Source of the DNA: HLUCCA09 sp965277275
GTDB taxonomy: Bacteria > Pseudomonadota > Alphaproteobacteria > Rhodobacterales > Rhodobacteraceae
Assembly: GCA_965277275.1 (NCBI GenBank)
Contig: CBDICG010000002.1
Location: 3,162,001 to 3,226,000 of the forward strand
Direction of reading: 5' to 3'
Length of the DNA: 64,000 nucleotides
Position numbers and translations under genes: made by a program. The notes under the pieces were generated by a model that had not been told where the DNA came from, made no database searches, and worked only from the letters and a program-made list of their open reading frames with translations. Below, piece by piece: positions 53,773-61,714 of this stretch (its first letter is position 1; each line of letters starts with the position of its first letter).

Positions 53773-54273
53773 GTGCAATACTGGAACCGATCCGGGACAA
53801 CGGCACTATTATCAACGCTTGCACTAGGCCTATCTATCTCTACGGGGCGCGTCGCCGCGCAAACGAGCTATGATTTTCTTAATGAGATGATGCGACGGGA
53901 CGGAACTCCACTAGATTCGATGGTAGAGCAGGGCGTTTTCGAAGTCTCCGGAGCCAAAGAGTTTAATGAACTTTAGTGTTCCGCTCAATCCGAAGCGGCA
54001 AGTATTCTTTGCGTGTTAGGGCGGGATCAAGGGCCACCTCGGAGCATCAATATTGAGGAGGCGTATTGGAAGATTGGCAGGATAGTAGAGCTTTACCTTG
54101 CACGCTCTCCAAATATTCACTACTATACGAGTAATCCAGATTATGGCGCGATAGCATGTTGGGGCATTGAAAGTGAAAGTGAGTCGTCATTAGACGATGA
54201 ACATGGAGACGCTGTTAAAAGGGCATCTGCACATACAAAGGCACAGACACCATCGATATTTTTTTCAAAGTAA
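53773..54273 (+). pseudogene. Unknown exported protein, split by an in-frame stop
   Basis: From GTG 53773, with TAAGGTGG upstream: MQYWNRSGTTALLSTLALGL, then SISTGRVAAQTSYDFLNEMM, a plausible signal peptide. A TAG at 53974 interrupts, and the same frame goes on to PRSINIEEAYWKIGRIVELY, then LARSPNIHYYTSNPDYGAIA, to 54273. Either two small genes or one broken gene of about 165 codons. AT-rich relative to its neighbours. Family not recognised. Confidence 0.35.
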
Positions 54274-54321
54274 AACCGTTGATGATCACAGAGGAGAGAG
54301 CCCAAGATAGAAAGATTGGGT

Positions 54322-54618
54322 TTACGACGGTGGCGCCAAACACAAGCACACAAGCACACAAGCCTGAGCGACTGCGAACGCGAATGCGGCACGCACTCCT
54401 CCTTGCGACCAGAGAAGCTTTGCAGCAACCACCAAGAGCAAGATCGCGACTAAGTTTCCAAGTATGGCTACGATATCCAATCCGGCCGCACCTTCTGAGA
54501 AAGGCCTTTGATCATCGGGATACCCCCCCAATAGGCGCTCCTGAAAAACCGATGCTGCAGCGATGATCACAGCACAATAAGAAGATAGGGAGATGTGTGC
54601 TACGAGGAAGAACTTCAT
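54322..54618 (-). CDS. Small membrane protein, unknown
   Basis: 98 residues; the ATG at 54618 shares one base with the stop of the next gene (TAATG). Two hydrophobic segments are visible: VAHISLSSYCAVIIAAASVF and LDIVAILGNLVAILLLVVAA, with a third near the C-terminus (FAFAVAQACVLVCLCL). No family recognised. The overlap and hydrophobic pattern are the only support. Confidence 0.4.
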   Translation of the reverse strand: MKFFLVAHISLSSYCAVIIAAASVFQERLLGGYPDDQRPFSEGAAGLDIVAILGNLVAILLLVVAAKLLWSQGGVRAAFAFAVAQACVLVCLCLAPPS

Positions 54619-54818
54619 TACTCGCAAAAAAATTTTGCCGGCACCTTGGTAATGAACAACACAACTGTGAATATAAAACCACCCAGGAGCGCATAAAACA
54701 CCGCGGCTAAGGCGCCTAGTAACAAGCTCGCTTGAAAGAAACTGTCACTAAGTTCGTCCGATGGAAATATGATGGTGTAGAATGAAATCAGAACTGTGTT
54801 CAGCGCGGTAAAAAACAA
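54618..54818 (-). CDS. Small membrane protein, unknown (TTG start)
   Basis: 66 residues from TTG 54818 (MFFTALNTVLISFYTIIFPS). Two hydrophobic segments, the second being LLGALAAVFYALLGGFIFTV. No good ribosome site. It is coupled to the following gene by TAATG. Confidence 0.35.
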   Translation of the reverse strand: MFFTALNTVLISFYTIIFPSDELSDSFFQASLLLGALAAVFYALLGGFIFTVVLFITKVPAKFFCE

Positions 54819-54839
54819 GAAAAGCTTGGTTAGTCTATA

Positions 54840-55040
54840 TCAACCACAATTGCGCAGCAAAAAACGTCGGCCGAACCAAATAAAAAGCGGAAGAATTCCA
54901 TCCATGGGCGAATGTATTATATTACTGATGGCACCTACTCCTCGCATTGGTAAAAGAAGATTTTCAACCTTGTACTGCAAAACGACGACGGCGATCAACG
55001 AGAGCTTACGACACACTGTGCGTAACACTATTACTAACAA
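54840..55040 (-). CDS. Possible small hydrophobic protein
   Basis: 66 residues from TTG 55040, 21 bases before the next small gene. It contains LSLIAVVVLQYKVENLLLPM and a hydrophobic C-terminus. Weak support: no ribosome site and no recognised family. Confidence 0.22.
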   Translation of the reverse strand: MLVIVLRTVCRKLSLIAVVVLQYKVENLLLPMRGVGAISNIIHSPMDGILPLFIWFGRRFLLRNCG

Positions 55041-55156
55041 TGTTGCACCTGCGTGCAGAGCATTCTCCCACCTTGACTACCAACCCATTGTTTCGCTGAG
55101 GACAACGGCAGACTATGGGATTCACAGCGTAACACTTTTCGCGTATAGTGCTACAT

Positions 55157-55762
55157 ATGAGTGAAATGCGCCTCTACGACGACTAGGGACAGCGCCTGTA
55201 TCTGAACGCAAAAGAGAGGGCGGCACTCCTGGCTGCGGCGCGTCAGCGGCCCGCGCGCGACCGCACGCTCTGCGAGACGCTGCACTTCACCGGGTGCCGG
55301 CCGTCTGAGCTGATCGAGATCACGCCTACGCGCGTGGATCTGTCTGGCGGGGCGCTCGCGATCCGGTCGCTCAAGAAACGCAAGGATGGGGCAGGCGAGG
55401 CCAAGGTGGTTTTCCGAACTGTGCCCGTGCCGCCCGACTACCTCGACACCCTCAACATGGCTCACGGCATCCGAGAGGCGCAGAAGTCGCCCAAGCGGGC
55501 AGGAGCACCGATCTGGCCAATCAGCCGCGTGCAGGTCTGGCGGATCGTGAAAGGCGTGATGATCGAGGCGGGTATCCCGGACGCGCCGCAGCGTACGCCC
55601 AAGGGCCTGCGACATGGCTACGGGATCAATGCCGTGGTGAAGGGCATTCCGCTGCACATGCTCCAGAAGTGGTTGGGACATGCCCAGCTCAGCACGACGA
55701 CGATCTACGCCGACGCGGTCGGCAAGGAAGAGCAGGACATCGCGTCCAGGATGTGGGGGTAG
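55157..55762 (+). pseudogene. Tyrosine recombinase catalytic domain with a stop at codon 10
   Basis: ATG 55157 reads MSEMRLYDD, then TAG, then continues in the same frame GQRLYLNAKERAALLAAARQ to the end. The catalytic domain is otherwise whole: Arg in TGCRPSEL, a Lys-rich SLKKRKDG, KGLRHGYG, LGHAQLSTTTIY with the nucleophile Tyr. The length is that of the short single-domain recombinases found beside WGR genes. A downstream restart could still give most of the protein, so the loss of function is probable but not certain. Confidence 0.7.
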
Positions 55763-55766
55763 GGAG

Positions 55767-55982
55767 ATGCATCTCACCATGTCAGACAGCGAAGCCAACC
55801 TCCACCGGTTCTACCGCATGGAGATCGTGCCCGGTCTCTTCGGGGATTGGGGCCTGGTGCGCGAGTGGGGCCGGATCGGGCGCAGCGGTCAGGTCCGCAC
55901 CGATTGGTATGAGAGCGAAGCGGATGCCAAAGACGCACGGTTCGCGCTGTATATGGCCAAGGCACGCCGTGGGTACGAGTAG
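55767..55982 (+). CDS. WGR-domain protein
   Basis: 71 residues; ATG at 55767 with GGGAG upstream. It consists of one WGR domain (FYRMEIVPGLFGDWGLVREW, then GRIGRSGQVR), a nucleic-acid-binding fold known from PARPs and bacterial MolR-type proteins. It follows the recombinase by 4 bases, so the two are an operon and may act together on DNA. Confidence 0.87.
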   Translation: MHLTMSDSEANLHRFYRMEIVPGLFGDWGLVREWGRIGRSGQVRTDWYESEADAKDARFALYMAKARRGYE

Positions 55983-56130
55983 GTGTTCGAAAACGTCTCA
56001 GAACCGGCGAGGTTACGCACGGGGGGTCTGAGACGTCTAAGCCCTTGATCTCTCGTGGCGTAGGGAGGCGCCTCAGTTTCCAACGTTTCTGAGATGAATG
56101 TCCACAGGTAGGTGTCGCCCCAGTTCTCCA

Positions 56131-56454
56131 TTACCTTCTAGAAGCAGCGATGCACTTTGCGTTGATGAGCACGCAGTGAAGAATTGAAACGGCCGCTGCA
56201 TAGCTGCCAAGTATAATCAGCAACCACCAAACGGTTGCTACAAGTAGCTGGCTACCCAACGCGCTAACGATCCAGCGATATCGAACGAGAGGATCGCGAG
56301 TAATGCTGGCGCTACGATGAAGTGGGTGGAGAGCTTCGCGATGTTCGGGTCTTGGGATGTCGCAAAGCGGATCACATGACGTATATCCAAGAGCATTCGA
56401 AGTTGGGTTAAACGGCTCTTCATCAAAGTCTGTTCCCATTTCTGCGCAATGCAC
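56131..56454 (-). pseudogene. Possible decayed small membrane protein
   Basis: Two overlapping minus-strand frames together look like one protein: SQDPNIAKLSTHFIVAPALL, then AILSFDIAGSLARW, followed after a shift by LLVATVWWLLIILGSYAAAV and SILHCVLINAK. This suggests a two-helix membrane protein with a frameshift, directly after the 56459 gene. Low certainty. Confidence 0.3.
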
Positions 56455-56458
56455 GACG

Positions 56459-56947
56459 CTATGCCATCTCTCGTTCGCGGCGGCTGATCCGTGGCTTGAA
56501 CGCGCCCATCAGCATCTCGGTAACGAGAGGAATGACGTTGGACATGCCGACGATCGCCTCGCGCGCTTCAAGGTCATGAAAGGCTTCGCTGAGCGCGCCG
56601 TTCGGGATCGATGCCTCGGCCAGGGCAAGAAGCTCTGGCATCTTCGGGACGAGGAAAACGAAGGCGTTGATGGCGAGGAAGGCGGTACAGGCAAGTTTGA
56701 TGCGCATCCACCAGGCCCGCTCCCCAAAAACGAAGACGGCGAAGAGGTCAGTGAGCACTTTGAGCCCGAGGCCCGGCAAGATGAGGATGTAGGCGCTCTG
56801 AAGCTTGTAGGTGTAGACCGTGACGGTCGTCTCCGGCGCCGCATTGGCGAACATCGCACCGATCACGATGTGCGACAGGATCCCCCCGACATAGAGGATC
56901 GTTCCGATCTCATGCAGGAACGCGACGGTTCTGCGCATCGGCGTCAT
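56459..56947 (-). CDS. Integral membrane protein, DUF2269-like
   Basis: 162 residues; ATG at 56947 in an ATGA overlap with the preceding gene. About four membrane helices: HEIGTILYVGGILSHIVIGA, YILILPGLGLKVLTDLFAVF, IKLACTAFLAINAFVFLVPK and a later one. The character is that of small four-helix membrane proteins of the DUF2269 kind, which may bind haem or quinone; I cannot confirm that. Last of four overlapping membrane genes behind the flavocytochrome. Confidence 0.75.
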   Translation of the reverse strand: MTPMRRTVAFLHEIGTILYVGGILSHIVIGAMFANAAPETTVTVYTYKLQSAYILILPGLGLKVLTDLFAVFVFGERAWWMRIKLACTAFLAINAFVFLVPKMPELLALAEASIPNGALSEAFHDLEAREAIVGMSNVIPLVTEMLMGAFKPRISRREREMA

Positions 56948-57129
56948 TCGTCTGTCATCCGCCGATAAACGAGCCACGCGATGGGGAGCGACAGGACCGA
57001 TCCCGCGATGAAGCTCCAGACGAAGTTCATCCCGCTTGCGCGATCCAGGGTCAGAAAGATGACGATGAAAACGAACGTCAGGATGACGGAGGTCACGGCT
57101 TGAAGGATCGCAAAGAGCCAGATGTTCAT
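56944..57129 (-). CDS. Small two-helix membrane protein
   Basis: 61 residues; ATG at 57129 in an ATGA overlap with the upstream gene. MNIWLFAILQAVTSVILTFV and a second helix FVWSFIAGSVLSLPIAWLVY. Family not recognised. Its place inside a tight operon supports it being real. Confidence 0.7.
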   Translation of the reverse strand: MNIWLFAILQAVTSVILTFVFIVIFLTLDRASGMNFVWSFIAGSVLSLPIAWLVYRRMTDE

Positions 57130-57536
57130 TGCGAGCCCTTCCGTGTCGCAACTGCAATGTAGAAGATGACCGCGAGGACGAGTTGGGTCAGAAGTCCGGC
57201 TACCGCTCCCATTAAGAAGCCAAAGCTGTAGAATGTGCTTTGATTGAAAAGGTAGGCGATGAGCGCGGCGATCGCCGCACCGATGGCCAGCCGGAGAGGC
57301 AAGGGGAACGCCATAGGCGACTGCCCCGACACGCCCTCAACGTCGGCAGCCGCAGCGGCGACGTTTTGCCGGACGAGCGAGCTCAGCGGCACAGTAAGGA
57401 ACCCCGCGAGAAAGATACCGACAAAGCCCACAACCCCGAGAGCATTCAGGATCGCGGCAAAGATCCCGCCCGCCAAGAGCCCGACGCCCAGCACGGCCAT
57501 TAAGACGGTAGTGATGTTGAACGGTGCATCCTTCAT
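57126..57536 (-). CDS. Four-helix membrane protein, unknown
   Basis: 136 residues; ATG at 57536 in an ATGA overlap. Hydrophobic segments are VLMAVLGVGLLAGGIFAAIL, VVGFVGIFLAGFLTVPLSSL, LRLAIGAAIAALIAYLF and FLMGAVAGLLTQLVLAVIFY. A soluble stretch with VEGVSGQSPM lies in the middle. No recognised family. Confidence 0.75.
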   Translation of the reverse strand: MKDAPFNITTVLMAVLGVGLLAGGIFAAILNALGVVGFVGIFLAGFLTVPLSSLVRQNVAAAAADVEGVSGQSPMAFPLPLRLAIGAAIAALIAYLFNQSTFYSFGFLMGAVAGLLTQLVLAVIFYIAVATRKGSQ

Positions 57537-58018
57537 GAATGGCCTCGTATTGCTGTTGTGGGATGGTTCCGCGGCCAGAGAACGGGCTTGCACATCGCCA
57601 CAAAGGCGAGGCCATCAGCGACCGTGCGGAGAATTTGGTACTGGCCCCAGTCGCGCAGCATGTCGGGTGCGCGGTCGGCTAGGGTGGGATCGGTGCCCTC
57701 AAGAAAGGCAAAGTTGATCGGCATCAGCAGGTAGATTGTAACGGGCAGGCTCACGAGGAGGAGCGCCACGGCAGCCAGCCACGCCCAATCTCGTGAGAGA
57801 AAGAAGAGCGCGATGCAGGCCACGAGCGCGATGTTCGACACGATGATCTGGCTCGTGCAGATCTTGAGGATCAGCCCCTGAAAAAGCGGTAAGAAGCGGT
57901 CGAACGGAGCAGCAAGCCAGGCGGGAAGCGCGAGAACCAAAAGGTAATACGCTGTACCGAAGGTGATCGCCCGGCCGGTGAGGGCGATCAGCTGAAGGTA
58001 GGGCTCAAAGCGTTTCAT
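57533..58018 (-). CDS. Membrane protein, unknown
   Basis: 161 residues; ATG at 58018, 6 bases after the flavocytochrome stop. Four hydrophobic segments, for example GTAYYLLVLALPAWLAAPFD and LAAVALLLVSLPVTIYLLMP. The C-terminus ends LWPRNHPTTAIRGHS. A predicted accessory subunit of the redox locus, by position only. Confidence 0.75.
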   Translation of the reverse strand: MKRFEPYLQLIALTGRAITFGTAYYLLVLALPAWLAAPFDRFLPLFQGLILKICTSQIIVSNIALVACIALFFLSRDWAWLAAVALLLVSLPVTIYLLMPINFAFLEGTDPTLADRAPDMLRDWGQYQILRTVADGLAFVAMCKPVLWPRNHPTTAIRGHS

Positions 58019-58024
58019 CGCGGA

Positions 58025-59284
58025 TCACCGGAACTCGAACGCTTCGGTATGGATGCGCGCGCGGGGCACCCCCTCTTTGCGCAGGTCAGACATCAAACCA
58101 TCGACCATCTGCTTCGGCCCGCACATGAAATAATCGTAGCTGTCGAGCGGGTCGGGCAGCTTTTGCTTCATCACGTCGACGCGGGCGAAATTGCCCTCGT
58201 CCGAGAAGAGCGGAACGAGCGTGACACTGCCCAGCTCCGCGGCGCGCGTTTTGAGCTCATCGAGAAAGATCGCATCCTGCGCCTCGCGCGCCGCGTATAC
58301 GAGGTGGATCTGGCGCGGATCGCCCTTTTCCATCGCGCGAAGCATGGAGAGGAACGGCGTGAGGCCGATGCCGCCCGCAAGCCAGATCTGTTTCGGCCCA
58401 GCCGTGCTGGCATCGAAGCGCCCATACGGCCCACGCACCTGCACTGTCCCACCGGGCTGAAGCTCCTCGCGGACTTTGCGCGTCCAATCGCCCAGAACCT
58501 TCATCGTGAACCGCAGCCGGTCTTCGCCAGGCGCACTTGAAATCGTAAAGGGATGTGGCTCGTTCCAACCCTTTCCTTCAACCTCGACAAACGCGAATTG
58601 TCCCGGTTTGAAGTCGAGCATCTTGTCAACAGGTTTGAGAACGACTTCCGTCGCGCGCTCAAGGGCGTTGACGACCTCGATCGTGAAGGGCAGCGCCGTG
58701 CGGCGGTTCATCCCGAAGACGGAATAGACAAGCGACGCGACACCCATGATCGCGGCTAGGATGAGCAAAAACCCCGACGCGCTGAACTGCTCAAAGAAGA
58801 TCGCCGGCGCGGTCATGAAATGACCAATGATCAGCAGGTAAACGACCCCCATGATCTTATGCGTCGGCCGCCACCGTGAGTAGCGGATCTTGCGGTTGAG
58901 CGCGACGAAGAGGCCGATCACGAGGAAGATCAGCCCAAGCATCCCCAGGGGCGCCGATGGTGCGAGCGCATTTGTGAGTGGATCGACGCCCTCGGGAAGC
59001 TCCTTTGGTACGCCGAAGAAGTGCACGAGGGCCGTAAGAGCCGCGAGGACACCCGCTATGCGGTGCACTTGGTACATGCGGTCGAGCCCGCCGAACCAGT
59101 CTTCTAGAACCTCAAGACGCGTTGAGAGCACGATGGAACTCGTCATCAGCAAAAAGGCGATCCCGCCGAGCATGACGGTGCCCGTCGTGCGTGGGTCGTG
59201 CTGCTCTGGCGCAAAGCTGAGATGCAGCACCGCAAACACCAGGACGAGCCCACCGATTGCATAAAAGCCGTTTCTCTTGAGCAT
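58025..59284 (-). CDS. Ferric reductase/NOX-like flavocytochrome
   Basis: 419 residues. The N-terminal half is a ferric-reductase-type membrane domain with paired histidines (MYQVHRIAG, LTALVHFFG, RWRPTHKIMG, LIIGHFM) that could hold two haems. From about residue 205 an FNR module follows: FKPGQFAFVEV and HPFTISSAP for FAD, VRGPYGRF, then GGIGLTPFLSML and YDYFMCGPKQM for NAD(P)H. It passes electrons from cytosolic NAD(P)H across the membrane, to iron, oxygen or a periplasmic acceptor. It is encoded directly after the EF-hand gene. Confidence 0.9.
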   Translation of the reverse strand: MLKRNGFYAIGGLVLVFAVLHLSFAPEQHDPRTTGTVMLGGIAFLLMTSSIVLSTRLEVLEDWFGGLDRMYQVHRIAGVLAALTALVHFFGVPKELPEGVDPLTNALAPSAPLGMLGLIFLVIGLFVALNRKIRYSRWRPTHKIMGVVYLLIIGHFMTAPAIFFEQFSASGFLLILAAIMGVASLVYSVFGMNRRTALPFTIEVVNALERATEVVLKPVDKMLDFKPGQFAFVEVEGKGWNEPHPFTISSAPGEDRLRFTMKVLGDWTRKVREELQPGGTVQVRGPYGRFDASTAGPKQIWLAGGIGLTPFLSMLRAMEKGDPRQIHLVYAAREAQDAIFLDELKTRAAELGSVTLVPLFSDEGNFARVDVMKQKLPDPLDSYDYFMCGPKQMVDGLMSDLRKEGVPRARIHTEAFEFR

Positions 59285-59314
59285 GGGTCGCTTCCCCCTC
59301 TCGATCTGCGAGCG

Positions 59315-59815
59315 TTATTCAACAGGGGCGGGGTTGATCGCGGAACGCGCAGCAACATTGATCGAGAAGCCAAGGAGAAACTCCTCTTCGCTCAAGAACG
59401 CATCGTTATCGACATCGGCGCGCCGGAAATCGTCGAGCAGCGCGTGCTTGTGTTCGGTGATGGAGACGGTGCCGTCCCCGTTGCGATCCCAGAAGGCGTA
59501 CACGACCCGTAGCGCTGTCTCGTAGGCGTCGATGCGGCCTGCATCCTCGGCCACCTGCTCCATCCCGAACCCCCAGGACAGAAACTCGTTGAGGGTGAGC
59601 TTGTTGTTCTCGTCGGCATCCATCGACGTGAACACGTCCCCGCCGAACTGCGAGAACTGACCATGGTCGATGAAGCCGCGGTCGAGCGCGTCGACGGACT
59701 TGAACGCAAGCTGCGCCAAGCGCCGGCCCTCCGGCTCATCTTGCGCAAAAGACGGAGATGACAACGCAATACCGAGGGCGGTGGAGCAGGCGAGTGTCTG
59801 TGTAAGGGAGCGCAT
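59315..59815 (-). CDS. Exported EF-hand calcium-binding protein
   Basis: 166 residues; ATG at 59815. Signal peptide MRSLTQTLACSTALGIALSS ends PSFAQD. Three canonical EF-hand loops are visible: DADENNKLTLNE, DRNGDGTVSITE and DVDNDAFLSEEE; a weaker fourth (DALDRGFIDHGQ) precedes them. It should bind Ca2+ in the periplasm. Gene order with the ferric-reductase/NOX-like protein (30 bases apart) suggests it senses Ca2+ for, or docks to, that enzyme. First gene of the operon. Confidence 0.88.
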   Translation of the reverse strand: MRSLTQTLACSTALGIALSSPSFAQDEPEGRRLAQLAFKSVDALDRGFIDHGQFSQFGGDVFTSMDADENNKLTLNEFLSWGFGMEQVAEDAGRIDAYETALRVVYAFWDRNGDGTVSITEHKHALLDDFRRADVDNDAFLSEEEFLLGFSINVAARSAINPAPVE

Positions 59816-59853
59816 GGCGAGTGTCCTAGTTGGGGAGTCTTGACTTGCGACTG

Positions 59854-59877
59854 CATTACTTGCATCTACAAGCAATG
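59854..59877. promoter_or_regulatory. Candidate MarR operator CATTACTTG-n6-CAAGCAATG
   Basis: Nine-bp arms with one mismatch around a 6-bp spacer, 39-62 bases upstream of the EF-hand gene and about 75 bases upstream of the MarR start. Good position for control of both directions. Confidence 0.6.
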
Positions 59878-59888
59878 TAAATGCAAAA

Positions 59889-59903
59889 CAAGTGCAACAC
59901 TTG
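59889..59903. promoter_or_regulatory. Second candidate MarR site CAAGTG-CAA-CACTTG
   Basis: Perfect 6-bp arms with a 3-bp spacer, 12 bases from the first palindrome and sharing the CAAG/CTTG core. It lies 49 bases before the MarR start. Confidence 0.5.
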
Positions 59904-59951
59904 CGCCAAACAAGCATTGGAGCTAAGGAGATGATCAGGGGAAACTTCCTG

Positions 59952-60407
59952 ATGTCTCAGATTTCGGAACGGCAGGCGCTACGGATGGGTAGTTTTGGAT
60001 TCTTGATCCAAACGCTCGCCCGCACGCTCGACGCCAAGATGAAATCCGAGCTTGAGGAGATCGGCGTCGACATCAAACTCTTCGCCAACCTGATGATGCT
60101 CGCTGAAAAAGACGGGATAAATCAACGTTCTCTAGGTGAGAAGCTCAATTTCCCCGAGTACTTCATGAGCCGGAACGTGGATGCTTTGGTCAAGGCTGGC
60201 TTTGCCGAACGACGCCCCGATCCGAATAGCCGTCGTTCTTTCCTGATCTATCTGACGGAAGCGGGCCACGCCAAAGCCGCCCAGCTCCCGCCCATTATTG
60301 CACGCGTCAACGACGCTGTGCTCAAGGATCTCTCCACGTCAGAGCGCGCGTCCCTCCTCTCCATGCTTCAACGCGTCACAGGTGTTGCCTCCCCATCGGA
60401 AGGCTGA
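59952..60407 (+). CDS. MarR-family transcriptional regulator
   Basis: 151 residues from ATG 59952 (MSQISERQALRMGSFGFLIQ), which has AGGGGAA 9 bases upstream; the ATG at 59931 has its Shine-Dalgarno touching the start and is less likely. Winged helix at about 45-105 (GINQRSLGEKLNFPEYFMSR, then VDALVKAGFAERRPDPNSRR). No redox Cys. It is divergent from the EF-hand/flavocytochrome operon with two palindromes between, so it likely represses both directions. Confidence 0.9.
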   Translation: MSQISERQALRMGSFGFLIQTLARTLDAKMKSELEEIGVDIKLFANLMMLAEKDGINQRSLGEKLNFPEYFMSRNVDALVKAGFAERRPDPNSRRSFLIYLTEAGHAKAAQLPPIIARVNDAVLKDLSTSERASLLSMLQRVTGVASPSEG

Positions 60408-60410
60408 CGC

Positions 60411-60899
60411 ATGCACCATCTTCGATTGGCGAGCCTACTCGCCGCTGCCCTCGGCGCAGGTGCGCTCTTCGGGTTCTACTTCACGTTATCTGTCTCGATC
60501 ATGCCCGGGTTGGATCAAGCCGGTCCGTTTGTGGCCATTGCAGCTAACCAAAGTATCGGACGCGCGACTCAAAGCTCGGTCTTTTTCATCGCGCTTCTCG
60601 GCACCCCACTCGCATTATTGCTAGCCTTAGCGCTGCATTGGCGAAGGAGAAGTACGCAAGCGCTCCTCGTTGGAGCCATCGTGGGGTGGATCGGGATGCT
60701 GGTAGTCACCCTGACACTGAATGTCCCGTTGAACCAAACAATCGATGCACTTGAGGTGGTAGCTGACCAAAGCAATTTGGCCGAACTTTGGGCCGCTTAC
60801 TCGATCGACTGGCAATACTGGAACTGGCTACGGGTCATTGCGAGTGGCGCATCGCTGTTATTCGTTTGCGCGGCCATTCGCGAGCCGGTGTCTGGCTGA
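60411..60899 (+). CDS. DUF1772 (anthrone oxygenase-type) membrane protein
   Basis: 162 residues; ATG 4 bases after the MarR stop, so the two are co-transcribed. Four membrane helices; the family marks are NVPLNQTI near residue 105 and WQYWNWLRVIASG near 145. Some relatives oxidise anthrones, but most are uncharacterised. Its pairing with MarR suggests a response to aromatic or quinone-type compounds. Confidence 0.82.
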   Translation: MHHLRLASLLAAALGAGALFGFYFTLSVSIMPGLDQAGPFVAIAANQSIGRATQSSVFFIALLGTPLALLLALALHWRRRSTQALLVGAIVGWIGMLVVTLTLNVPLNQTIDALEVVADQSNLAELWAAYSIDWQYWNWLRVIASGASLLFVCAAIREPVSG

Positions 60900-61018
60900 A
60901 ATAAATTACATAAGATCGCTTATCGCCCGCAAAATATCGCGCTTTCTCGATGCCTCTAGCGTAGATCGTGTGCATACTCTATCCCTTCCCCAGCAGGAGA
61001 CTGTTGCAGAGGCACGTC

Positions 61019-61315
61019 ATGGCGAAAATTAACCTGGAGAAGCTCTCGCTCGAAGAGCTCAAAGCACTCGAGAAGGACGTCGCCAAAGCGATCAAGAGCT
61101 TTGAGGGAAAGAAGCGCAAAGAAACCCCGGCAGCAGCAGAGGCAGCCGCCAAGAAGGCGGGGTTTAAGCTTGCGGGGCTCGTCGGAGGAAGCAAGGCACC
61201 AAAGGTGAGCTCTAAGAAGCCGGCGTCACCCGCGAAATACAAGCACCCGGAAAACCCTGAACTCACCTGGTCTGGGCGTGGCCGTCATTCGCTCTGGTAC
61301 AAGGAAGCGATTTAG
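61019..61315 (+). CDS. H-NS-family nucleoid protein, short C-terminus
   Basis: 98 residues; ATG at 61019 (MAKINLEKLSLEELKALEKD). An N-terminal coiled-coil oligomerisation part is followed by a Lys/Ala linker and the H-NS DNA-binding motif KYKHPENPELTWSGRGRHSL, then WYKEAI and stop. Homologues usually continue for about 12 more residues, so this copy ends early but keeps the core loop. It is likely to silence AT-rich foreign DNA, such as the 53.6-55.1 kb patch. Confidence 0.88.
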   Translation: MAKINLEKLSLEELKALEKDVAKAIKSFEGKKRKETPAAAEAAAKKAGFKLAGLVGGSKAPKVSSKKPASPAKYKHPENPELTWSGRGRHSLWYKEAI

Positions 61316-61417
61316 GCTGGTACTTCTGAGAAGGATCTCCTGATCTAGCAAGTGGGAAACGGATTCAGCTGTGCGTAAGCCCCACTCTTGCCGCAAATCC
61401 GCGTCATGCTTTTTATC

Positions 61418-61714
61418 ATGACACGTCATAGCAAAGTCTGGGCAATCGGCGCGCTCGCCGTGTTCATACCTTTCGGCGCCATCGTCGTGGCGGGTGTCAT
61501 TCCGTGGGCGAACTCCGACCTCGAGCCGCTACAGGATTTGGCGGCTGTCACCAGTTTTCTCGTCGGAAAGCATGGTGCGATCTTCACGGGCCTCTTTTTC
61601 ATGATGATCGGTTTTTGTTTTGCAGCCCTGTTCCTCGTTTGGGGCGATTACTTGCGTCGCAGTGACGGGGGCGGTGGCGGCGCTTGGGGTGATTGTGGCG
61701 ACGGTGGTGACTGA
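61418..61714 (+). CDS. Small two-helix membrane protein, unknown
   Basis: 98 residues from ATG 61418 (MTRHSKVWAIGALAVFIPFG). Two hydrophobic segments (VWAIGALAVFIPFGAIVVAG and IFTGLFFMMIGFCFAALFLV) and a Gly/Asp-rich tail. No ribosome site is evident, but the pattern is gene-like. Family not recognised. Confidence 0.5.
   Translation: MTRHSKVWAIGALAVFIPFGAIVVAGVIPWANSDLEPLQDLAAVTSFLVGKHGAIFTGLFFMMIGFCFAALFLVWGDYLRRSDGGGGGAWGDCGDGGD

Noticed and set aside
59931..59951. Earlier ATG of the MarR gene
   Set aside because: AAGGAG directly abuts this ATG with no spacing; the ATG at 59952 has AGGGGAA at normal distance.
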